Positions 10,568 through 19,405 of a stretch of DNA of 64,000 nucleotides are shown piece by piece. Every line of letters begins with the position of its first letter. The first letter of the stretch is position 1. The notes below the pieces were generated by a model, which did not search any database, was not told where the DNA came from, and saw only the letters and a program-made list of their open reading frames with translations. The position numbers were made by a program, and so were the translations under genes. Origin of the DNA: Durusdinium trenchii (Eukaryota > Sar > Dinophyceae > Suessiales > Symbiodiniaceae). Location of the stretch: NCBI GenBank assembly GCA_963970005.1, contig CAXAMN010001203.1:376859-440858 (forward strand), written 5' to 3'.

Positions 10568-12640
10568 AATATTTAACACTCTACCTATATTGGTAGCTAT
10601 ATTGGATCCTAATTGGTTGTTCAGTTGGAGTTGTCCCATCGATCAAGCAACCAAGGCCGTTTTTTAGGGACATCTTGTGGGAGCAGTTGGCTGGCTGTGC
10701 GCGTGGTGGAGACATGGTGCTGGTGGTGGGTGGGTGCTGGGTGCCTGGTGCTGTGAGGTGCCGGGTGCTGGCAGCTGTATGGCGTGTAAAAAATTGGAGC
10801 TGCTGCCAATGCAGGGTGCAGCCCAACAAAATCTTTTGCATGCTTTTGCTATCTGGGGTCTATGCTAGAGTAATTTTTTCAAGATTCTTGGAAGATGTGA
10901 ACCTCCAAAAGCTGATCAGGCCCACCATGATTTCTGACTGCGAGTCGGATGTGCAAGGTGAGCTGGAGTTGATTGGAATTCAAAGACTGCGATTGAAGCT
11001 TTGAGGGTGAGCCAGTGAATGCATCAAGTGACTACTAGCGAACGAGAATGCACTTGTCCGACTGCTCACTCCGGTGAATCTGACGAAGGAGTTCCTTTCT
11101 TTTTTCCGGATCTGGTCCCAATTCAAGGGCACAAACACATGGTGAACACCAGCTGCCTTTCATCGCTGCTGCCTTTCACATGTGTGTCATTCTGTGTGGA
11201 CACCAGCTGCCCCAAAGGGTCTGGAAGAGGGTGAAACATCAAAGTGAGAGACCCCACAAACAAACAAACATGGACCCTGAGAATGGACCGGTGCTTTCGA
11301 CCATCTTCCAAAGACCAACCCAGTCCCAGGGCATCCAGATACCACTACATAGCTGGTAACCAGTGGCTCCAAAGACTAAAACCATAGACCGGTTCCGAAT
11401 CCCTGGTTCCTTACTACTATAATAGTGGTTTCACTGGGATCCACAGGGAGTGGTTGAACAGGGGTTCCATGTGATCCGAACTCCGCAGGGGAGGGATGGT
11501 TCTTAATACTCGAACGCAGTCGATGCCGCGCCCCTTGGAACACCACCACGAAAGGACACATCGGTCCTACGAAGTCGGAGGGTCCGCATGGATGACACCC
11601 TATACGGATCATTGGACCCTCCGAACTGGAGGGTTTGGACCCTGCAGAACGCAAAAGGACCCGAACCAAACCTTCACCTTCGAGGGTCCTTGATCCTTAG
11701 GGCACCATCATCTTCTCCCAAGTCTGGGAGAATGACTCCTCCAACGTCCCAATTAGCAACGAACGGATGAATCGAGGAGTACCAAAGTCTCAGCTTGGAG
11801 GAACTCCGAAATCCCAATCCCAAAGTCTCAATCCTCCAGCATCCATTATGCGCCCTGGGCACTCTGTGCGGATTCGGCCTACAGCCTACGTGGGCCTTGC
11901 AGGATCCCATCCCTTAACACGCTGGGACTGAGTTCGGCCTTCAGGCAGTGCCCTCTTGGAAGTCGGGGTGCCCATCCACTCCGTTTTCGTACCTCCGAAG
12001 CGGTTCGGTATGGGACGGCACCTGGACCCCGGTCGTCCCAAACGAAACGCTTCGGTACGACTGCTTTGGCCAAACTGGAGGCCAAGGGGACGAAAAACCC
12101 ACCACAATTCCTCAGGTTCAGTATTTTCACTCCTCCAAACCCACTCCTTTTTCATGGCTCCTGGAGACTCGCTTGGGGTTTTGCGGCTGCGGCGCGGAGC
12201 GCAAGGCGGCGATGTTGGCGCTGCGAGCGCTCGTGCTCGTTGAGCGCGAGGGGTCGCTCAAGGAGTAGCCGAAGGCCTTTCGCCCAGGGGTCGCGCATGG
12301 GGAAGTCCATGTGTATAGGAGAAAGTGCCAATGGAAGGCCATCGACTGCATACATCATACAACTACTGCTATTTTAAGTGTACAGAAGTCCATGGGTAAT
12401 TCCTTGCATGCTTTTGGTCTGTGCTGGTGCCTTCATGAGAATTCCGCCATCGTTGAAGTGGACAACTAGGCTATGAGAGGTCTTGAGACATCCTGAATGC
12501 TTGGGTGCTACCAGCTGACAATGGCTGACATAAGCCAATGAAGAGCACCAAACAAAGCGCCATGCAACATGGAGACCAGAGTCTCCTCACTTGCCATTAC
12601 TGTTCAGATTCAACCTGTCATGCTAAGCTGCTAAACCCCA
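10568..12640. other. Spacer without a supported gene
   Basis: No exon here has convincing splice borders. The stretch contains a GGTGCTGGGTG-type repetitive patch (about 10710-10770), an ATAATAGTGGTTTCAC fragment resembling the 26018 element (about 11420), and an inverted-repeat segment at 11995-12085 (CGAAGCGGTTCGGTA pairing with the CGCTTCGGTACGA region) that recurs at 63140-63230. Both strands at 12150-12300 are open and GC-rich, but no family is recognisable. Confidence 0.4.
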
Positions 12641-12675
12641 AAACATCCGCAAAACCATGCGCACAACGAGGAGTC

Positions 12676-12815
12676 CATGATCTGCCAGACTTCGTCCCCA
12701 TTCTCAGCCCTCCAATCCAGTTGGCCGCCGGTGTCCCAAACACTCTCCGCTTGGCTCTTTCGTGCGCGCGGGGCCGCTCTCGCTCGGGCCTCCGACAAGG
12801 TACCGGCTAAGGGCG
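12676..12815 (-). CDS. Candidate exon, unrecognised
   Basis: The minus strand reads LSEARARAAPRARKSQ, then ESVWDTGGQLDWRAENGDEV and WQIMDS. The acidic and aromatic mix is typical of coding sequence. The borders are not fixed and the plus strand is also open. Confidence 0.3.
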
Positions 12816-13289
12816 CTCCGCAGAAGGAGGAGATAATGCCTTCAAAGGCAATCCTGCAAGGAGATCTGACCGTTTGAAGGATCTGACCAAGACCAAACAG
12901 GCACGGACCGTGACCTAAGCTCCAGCACTCGCAGTCGACAGGATGTTTAGAAGCAGTCAAGCCTCAACAACTACCTATCATGTCACAAGAAGCTCGAGGC
13001 AAACCATCCTGTCCCGGTCTGTCCCCTCAGAAAAGGCCTCTCGTACAAGGACCCTGGTTTCGAGGAATCCTTGAGAGGTACCCTTCGGCAGGACTCCTGC
13101 CAATCCGAGGTGCTTGAACAAACACCCACAATCGTAAGTGTCAAAAACACCCCACAGGCATGCTAAATAGGAAAGGGAAACAACAACACACACACAATTC
13201 TGCGTTCTAAAAGCATCAATTCAATTAACCCATTCAAATCCTTCAAAAGGCATCGCTTTTCTCATCACAATCAGTCCATAAGGCCAGAA

Positions 13290-13430
13290 TTTGTGCCCGG
13301 TCGTGGCTGTCTCGCACGATGTCGCCGCACATGGGGCGAAGTGCGGCAGACTGCGTCCTGCAGCGCGAGGTCTTCCAACCGCGCTTCGACCAAACCACGC
13401 AGGGTAGAGACAGCGGTGAGACGAGGTGGG
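13290..13430 (-). CDS. Candidate exon, unrecognised
   Basis: One minus frame reads AVSTLRGLVEARLEDLALQD followed by AVCRTSPHVRR, a helix-like stretch. All three minus frames are partly open here, so the frame choice rests on composition only. Confidence 0.25.
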
Positions 13431-14017
13431 TAATTGCTTCAGGGTGCGGAAAAAGGAATGAGTGAGAAGGAATTCTCCAACGACGCAGCAGCTCTTGCGT
13501 GACAGGCATACGATGGCATGAGGCAAGTCATTGGATTCAAATCTCGCAGTCGCTTCTCCGAGGTAATGATTCTATAGAAATGTCTTCATGCGCTGCACAT
13601 GAAGCCATTCAGGATCTTTTGATGATGTGAAGATATGTGAAGGTTTATCCACTTTATATATTCCATAGAGAAACCTCATAGACTCCACATCTGAACACAC
13701 ACCAAACCCCTGTTGCCAAGCGCCGAACACGAAGCGCTCTGACCCGCCACCAAAACACGGCTCCAGGTTCCGGTGAGGTGAAAGGTGAACATCAACAAGA
13801 CCACCAGCCTCCAAGCGCAAAAAACACCGACCGGATGCGCTTGGTAAAGACCTCCAAAGCTTCGTGTGGTTTTTGTTTGATGTCTTTTGTTTGTTTCAAG
13901 CCTGTCCATAGGGTGTGTATGGGATCTCCAGGGGATTGGTGATCAGAAGGGAAGATCTATTACAAGCATCCGTTTTTGGGGGCGCCCAACCAAGAATGCC
14001 AGTCTAATATTATGGAA

Positions 14018-14130
14018 GCCTTTGGTGCTGAAGATCATGCAGTTTCTCTGGTCATTCATGGTTCTACCTTGGCTTTATCTCATGAACACTTACCACCAGG
14101 AACTGCACGAGAACTGGCAACTTCTACCGT
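14018..14130 (+). CDS. Candidate exon, weak P4-ATPase-like look
   Basis: After an AG the plus strand reads AFGAEDHAVSLVIHGSTLAL, then HLPPGTARELAT. The LVIHGSTL part loosely recalls the LVIDGKTL strand of lipid-flippase P4-ATPases. The catalytic DKTGT and GDGxND motifs were not found nearby, so this is only a possibility. Confidence 0.2.
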
Positions 14131-15299
14131 TCTATATCAACTTCCTTTGTTTTTTTTGCGGCTCACAAACTGTGACCCGCGATGGTCGAAACGATACTTG
14201 GACAATCTTGGACAGGTAGGAAGTTCATCCATTGGTCGTCTTGCGGAGTTGAAGAGGTGAACTCGACATAGCTCGTACTACAGGATCTCTAATTCGCGGA
14301 TGTCCACGTGTAGATCCAACTCCACCATACCCTCTGCTCGTTGATGTACTGTATAAACATGTCTTAAACCAAGCATAAGCTCATGTGTAAGCATAATGCT
14401 GAACAAATAAATCAATCTGTTGATGAACCATGTATTCGTTGCATCCACAAACTCATAAAATTGATTAAACTAGAATTTCAAATAGATCCAGTCCCTGAGA
14501 TTTTCTCAACCTGTGGCTACCTTGGTTTACGAACGATCAAACAAACTGCCTATTTTCTGGGTAGTCACTGATTCAAGAACTTGTAGCGAAAGCTGTTTCT
14601 TCTTTGGAAACCAAAGTGGTGGCAAGTCTCATGACGTTTCGCAACGGCAAGGTCTCATGACGTTCCAGGGTCAGGTCCCACGATCTGCCGAGGTGCCAAA
14701 AAGAGCCATTGGCATCGGAGAAGACCATGACCTTATCAGAGAAGCTAGTGAATATATTGCATAAAACCCTCAGCAATAGTACACTCAACCGGAATTGACT
14801 TCACGGTTTTATAAATTGATGGCTGAAAACGTACCTGTATCATGATCAAGCAAGTATACCTGAAGAATGTTCAATCTGCTGTGAAGCCAACTTCCCCACA
14901 GAATTCCGTGTCTTGTTCTTTAAACGGCCCCCCACATATTCTTGTCGTCATACGCATGTCGCCCCAGACTTCCGATGTCGTAAGCGTCCCAAGTCATGGG
15001 AAACGATCAACGGTTTCGTAACATGTATGTGTTAGTTTCATTGCTATATGAACAAGGCAAAGAACAAGGCCATAAAACATTTACCCACAAATTAAGCAAA
15101 ACCAGCCAACACCTCGGTTTAGGAGGTGCTTCTTTCTGAGCCCGATGATGCTACTTACGCATAGCTTGGGTCTATCCCGTTACCAGGGCCCCAGTGGATG
15201 ATGATGGTTCGTTTCCAGGCCCTTCACCAAAACCGTGGATTTGCTTGTGAAACCCGACTGTTTACAGGTCAGTTCGGACAGACCGGGAAGCAACACACG

Positions 15300-15440
15300 C
15301 ACACATGGCACCACGACCGCCACGACCACATGGTGCCGAGATGCCAAGGTGAAGAAAAGGATGCCCATGATCACTGAAAGCAGCGCGACCAGGCACCTGG
15401 CAAAGCCCATGAGGTGTTCTAGGTTTTGCAGTTCTTGTTG
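15300..15440 (-). CDS. Candidate exon with one transmembrane segment
   Basis: The minus strand reads ELQNLEHLMGFARCLVALLS followed by VIMGILFFTLASRHH and VVVAVVVPCV. This gives one or two hydrophobic segments after an amphipathic stretch. Borders are uncertain and no family is recognised. Confidence 0.35.
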
Positions 15441-15632
15441 TAACACATGATACGTTTGGTTTTCTATTCTGCACATATGCTTAAGATGTTCTTAAGTGAA
15501 CAGTGATGATCGAATGCACAATAATTCTGATGGACATCTTGTTGCTGAGAGATCTGAAGAATCCGCCATTGCCCCCCCCCACACAATTCTGATGTGTTGT
15601 TTTTTGAATATATATTATATATATATATATTA

Positions 15633-15701
15633 TATAGTGGGTTGAGAGTAGATGGCGCAATCCCCGAAAGGTGTTTTATATGGACCCCTATATATCCTAT
15701 A
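15633..15701. repeat. Left half of an inverted-repeat element split by the retrotransposon
   Basis: TATAGTGGGTTGAGAGTAGA and TGGC here pair with GCCATCTACTCTCAATCCAC and TGTA at the far side of the copia element (to 23294). Joining the two halves at the duplicated CTATA gives about 115 bp, similar in length and sequence to 25621-25733. Confidence 0.6.
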
Positions 15702-15905
15702 CAACAAATGATCTGCCAACTCACGAAGTTCAGCGATCGAACACGCACAGCACGAGTGCGGACTTTCTCACTCTATGGCGCAGCGCAAGGTGGCCCAAGG
15801 TTCAACGCGCGCACCCGCCCTTCGTGAGAGCAAATGCACACAAGTGAAAAAACATGTTCCTCTCGAACTCTCGAACGAAATGGGTTTTCGTGCCGAAAAC
15901 TGACA
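15701..15905 (-). repeat. 3' LTR of the copia element
   Basis: This 205-bp sequence is repeated at 23037-23241 with three visible substitutions (about 98.5% identity). On the element's sense strand it begins TGTCAGTTTTCGG and ends CATTTGTTG(T). The last base is shared with the 5-bp target duplication CTATA (15697-15701 and 23242-23246). Confidence 0.9.
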
Positions 15906-15932
15906 TCGGTGAGGCACTCCATCGGCCTTTCT

Positions 15933-18242
15933 TCATCCAGGGTTGCAGCGGTTGCAAGGCCTCTTGCAAATGCTCTGGGATCCGCCACATGTCCTGGTTC
16001 GATGCCAGCATTCACCAGATGGGGTGACATAGATCGGTCCTGGAGCGGTCATCACAACTGGTCCGGAAGATGTTCCGGATCGTGCACGTCTCACGGCCTC
16101 ATTGGCCACCATCAACTCACCCTGGAGACGAAGGTTTTCTTCTTGCAACCTTCTAACCTTCTGCTCTTCTTTCTCCAGGTCTTGGATGATGCTTTCACGT
16201 TCACGCTCCGACTGGTCCTCAAGCTCCTCTAATTCACGCTTGAGTCTCACAATCTCTTCATCAGTCTTCAACTGACGTTCACCCATCTTGGTGCAACACG
16301 CAAACACAAATCGACCAATGAAACATAGCAATGTAATCACACCAACAATGCCTGTCACAATGAAAGCTTCAAAGCCGCCGAAACTCCAGTCTTCATGAGT
16401 GGATGCCGCTGCTTTGGTCACCTCATCGGCCATGATCAACGCAATCAAACTCTGCGCTATGTCAGACCTTGTGGTGCGAGTCTCGTTCACGGTCCTCGCT
16501 CTCTCTTCTTTCGACTTCTTCTTTGCTGCAACGAAACCTTCATCTGCGACCAGCTGGATGTGGCTGCCACGGTATCGTTCAACAAAGTTCTGTCGAGCTC
16601 CAACCTTTGTCAAGCCATCCGACAACTGGCGTTCACTTGAAACCCAACGCCATTGACAATGCAAATCTGCCAGCAAGCTCTTGATCACCAAGCCCTCTAT
16701 TGCAACACGTTTGTCTGCTGCTTGCTGAATCGTTTCACGATGCACAGCGTCAAAGAGTGCTTTGCAATCTGTCACCATTGCTGACTCACCTGACAGGTTG
16801 TCCTTGATGTACTTGAGCTCGACACCTGGCCTACGAAGACATTCCACAAAAGTCTTCACCATCAAGAGCTCCTCCAATGCCGTGGCACATGACTGACATT
16901 CAGCTGCTAAGGAACTTCTGCAAACTCTGGGGACTTTGAACGACCTCCAAGAAACAATCGAGGCGGGACGCTTCTCACCCTGCAAGACACCCTTTTCACA
17001 TGCCAGAATCAAGAATCCTCCCTGCGAGGTATGATCTGAACGCACACTGAAAGCAGCATCGGCATAGCAAACAAGGCACAAGTCATTAAGACTCTTTGCC
17101 TCTCCACGCTTCTTGTCACCAGCTGGACGGCCAAGGAACTTCAATGTGACTGCTGCATTGGATTTTGCAAACCTCAATGTCTTGTTCAACTCTCGAAGAT
17201 GCAGCACTTTTCCTTTTGGAACTTCACCAGCTTGAATGCTCATCGAAGCACATAGGATCGGCATGCCCTGAGTTGCAGGCCACTGCAAAGCTCCGATTAG
17301 GCCACGAGCAGCACTGACTTCCTGCGGTGTTACGCCATCTTCGTCCTTGCGACCTTTGTGGATGGTCATAGGACAGAGCTTCTTGATGTACTCCTCGTAG
17401 CTGACCTCAATGCCATGCTGATTCTTCAGGATTGTTCCTCTGCAGTATTTCAATGATTGATCTTCTGACAACTCATCCCATTTGCCAAAATTGAAATCCT
17501 TGCGAAGAAGTTCAACTGCCTGTGAAAATTCAGCATTCTGCATGCTTCCGGCCAGTAACATGTCATCAACATGTAAGATCAACATGCCTGTCAAGCTCTG
17601 GTCCTTGCTCAATGGCAGAACGAAGCAACACTGATCCAAATGGTGGCTCAACCAACCACGCTTTGTCAACCTGGATGCAGCTTCTTGAAACCACAAGAGC
17701 GGCGCGTCGCACAAGCCATATGCGCTCTTCTTCATCTTCATGTACAAATGTTTCTTGTACACTTTCTGTTGTCCTCCATCGACCAATGGCAAGCAATCCA
17801 TTGGCAACCTGACAATGAGCACTCTGTCGAAACCTTTGCCGGACAGAAAAGCAGCTTGAACATCAGCGCAAAACACTGACCATTCCATCCAAACAGCAAT
17901 TGTCAGCAACATAGTTCGACTGGATCGGCCTGCTGTCGGAGATGCAGTCTTCATGTTCAGGATGTCAGGATCCTGGAACCCACGCAGCACCAACCTGGCT
18001 TTGGCCTTCCAAAGAGTGACGCCATCTTCTGCATCTAACTTCTTCCATGTCAGAACCCAGCGGGCAGAAATCACACGCTTGGTCTTGATGGCGCTCTCAA
18101 TCTCAGGGGTTGTAGCAAACTGCCAAACCGAATTGCTAAAATATTGATCAAGCTCTTTTCGTTTTCCATCAACAAATTTTGCTCGATCTTGAGGATCCAG
18201 CTTCCTTTCATTGACCTCTCCTTTGCGAATTGCTGCCATCAT
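15933..18242 (-). CDS. Copia pol: reverse transcriptase, RNase H and C-terminal membrane/coiled-coil tail
   Basis: This 769-residue reading frame copies element RNA into DNA. The reverse transcriptase has ADVQAAFL (Asp127) and HVDD at 224-227, a variant of the usual YVDD box. RNase H has YADAAF (Asp395), AAE (Glu448) and TDCKALFD (Asp492). After RNase H there is a hydrophobic segment (about 622-650, FIVTGIVGVITLLCFIG), a heptad-rich coiled coil (about 655-722) and a cysteine cluster (Cys745, 752, 759, 763, 766; GECWH...PCNRC) resembling a small Ada-type zinc motif. The stop lies 28 bp from the 3' LTR. The frame is shifted relative to the integrase frame upstream; the nominal ATG is simply the first after the shift. 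Confidence 0.85.
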   Translation of the reverse strand: MMAAIRKGEVNERKLDPQDRAKFVDGKRKELDQYFSNSVWQFATTPEIESAIKTKRVISARWVLTWKKLDAEDGVTLWKAKARLVLRGFQDPDILNMKTASPTAGRSSRTMLLTIAVWMEWSVFCADVQAAFLSGKGFDRVLIVRLPMDCLPLVDGGQQKVYKKHLYMKMKKSAYGLCDAPLLWFQEAASRLTKRGWLSHHLDQCCFVLPLSKDQSLTGMLILHVDDMLLAGSMQNAEFSQAVELLRKDFNFGKWDELSEDQSLKYCRGTILKNQHGIEVSYEEYIKKLCPMTIHKGRKDEDGVTPQEVSAARGLIGALQWPATQGMPILCASMSIQAGEVPKGKVLHLRELNKTLRFAKSNAAVTLKFLGRPAGDKKRGEAKSLNDLCLVCYADAAFSVRSDHTSQGGFLILACEKGVLQGEKRPASIVSWRSFKVPRVCRSSLAAECQSCATALEELLMVKTFVECLRRPGVELKYIKDNLSGESAMVTDCKALFDAVHRETIQQAADKRVAIEGLVIKSLLADLHCQWRWVSSERQLSDGLTKVGARQNFVERYRGSHIQLVADEGFVAAKKKSKEERARTVNETRTTRSDIAQSLIALIMADEVTKAAASTHEDWSFGGFEAFIVTGIVGVITLLCFIGRFVFACCTKMGERQLKTDEEIVRLKRELEELEDQSERERESIIQDLEKEEQKVRRLQEENLRLQGELMVANEAVRRARSGTSSGPVVMTAPGPIYVTPSGECWHRTRTCGGSQSICKRPCNRCNPG

Positions 18243-18250
18243 GACATCAT

Positions 18251-19405
18251 CTAACTCGCCTTGCCCGGTGGTTCTTCTGGCGCAATGCCTTCTGACTTTC
18301 TCTTTGGACTCGATGGAGCTGGAGCGTGAGTTGGGTCCTCCTCCACATCCGTAGGTGCTGCAGTCGTCACTGACTCACGACGGCGAGGTGTTCGTTCACG
18401 CTCATCTGGCTGCAACCTGGGAAGAAAGACACCTATCACTCCAGGAACGGGGTCATTGGGCTCTTCATCATGTCGTGCATTGCCACTTGACTCCTCATCG
18501 GTTTGTGGATCACGAACTTCACCATCATCGGGTGGATCTGTCGGCTCATATTCAGCATCAAGCTCAACATCGTCTCCGTCAAGCTCTTTTGCTTCATCTG
18601 TATGACCACTACGACGAAGTTCATCCTTGAACTGTGTGGTGCTACGGGCTTTCAACTCCTGCAAGTCACGAAGAGCTGCTTGGCGGTCACTGCTGACCGG
18701 CATGCCAGTGTCCTCCGCCATCGGCCTGACCTGTCTTGCACCACAGCGCAACAGTGATGTTCCGTGACAAAGCCAATAAACATTGACACTAGGCTGCTCT
18801 TCTATTGCAACAATCCTTGCAGGACCACGCCATCCAGACTTTTGCAGCCTTCTCTGATGCTTGCGCCAATACCAAACCTTCTGGCCAATCACAAGTTCTT
18901 CTTGCATTTCAGCAAACTTCTGAGTGAAGGCACGGCGCAACTTGGCATCTGAATCTGCTGCAATGAAAGCCTTAGCAGCTTCTGTCCGTCTGGCCTGGAT
19001 CTGTGCAAAGTTGCCCTGTTCATCGATTGCCTCCTGTGCAGGATTGAAAAACTCTCCACTGAGGCCATGAACATAGGTCATTGACTTGCCAAGAACCCAC
19101 TGCTGAGGAGTGAACCCACGATGGAAGCTAAGCTGGTTGATTGAATGAGGAACATACAGTGCGGCCTTCTTCAACGATTTGAGGTCATGACTGTCGCACT
19201 GATCCATGAAAAGTTCCAACGCTCGTCGGACAACTTGATGCTTCCTCTCAACAACACCAAGCCAGCTGTGATTTTCAGCGGGTTGCACTTCCAATGTCAC
19301 ACCACGTTGAGTGGCCCATTCTCGAACATGCTGACTCGACCAGCCTTTTGCTTCATCAATGCGCAGAATCTTTGGAACTCCAAAATGCTTCACCGCTTCA
19401 CCCAA
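18251..19405 (-). CDS. Copia pol: integrase catalytic core (second part) and linker
   Basis: This 384-residue frame holds the rest of the integrase that inserts element DNA. LRIDEAKGW supplies Asp17 and WLGVVERKH supplies Glu53, giving the D-X35-E spacing. A basic region follows, then an acidic and proline-rich linker (about 260-384). The first catalytic Asp is in the upstream frame. An 8-bp tandem duplication (19387-19402) separates the two frames. Confidence 0.8.
   Translation of the reverse strand: MGEAVKHFGVPKILRIDEAKGWSSQHVREWATQRGVTLEVQPAENHSWLGVVERKHQVVRRALELFMDQCDSHDLKSLKKAALYVPHSINQLSFHRGFTPQQWVLGKSMTYVHGLSGEFFNPAQEAIDEQGNFAQIQARRTEAAKAFIAADSDAKLRRAFTQKFAEMQEELVIGQKVWYWRKHQRRLQKSGWRGPARIVAIEEQPSVNVYWLCHGTSLLRCGARQVRPMAEDTGMPVSSDRQAALRDLQELKARSTTQFKDELRRSGHTDEAKELDGDDVELDAEYEPTDPPDDGEVRDPQTDEESSGNARHDEEPNDPVPGVIGVFLPRLQPDERERTPRRRESVTTAAPTDVEEDPTHAPAPSSPKRKSEGIAPEEPPGKAS
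19387..19402. other. 8-bp tandem duplication breaking the integrase frame
   Basis: GCTTCACC occurs twice in direct succession (19387-19394 and 19395-19402). Eight bases are not a multiple of three, so the integrase frame changes exactly here: the upstream frame stops at 19390 and the downstream one opens at 19405. Confidence 0.85.

Noticed and set aside
14018..14764. P4-type ATPase (flippase) gene on the plus strand
   Set aside because: One LVIHGSTL-like strand and a vague IGEDHDLIREAS stretch are not enough; no DKTGT or GDGxND motif is visible.
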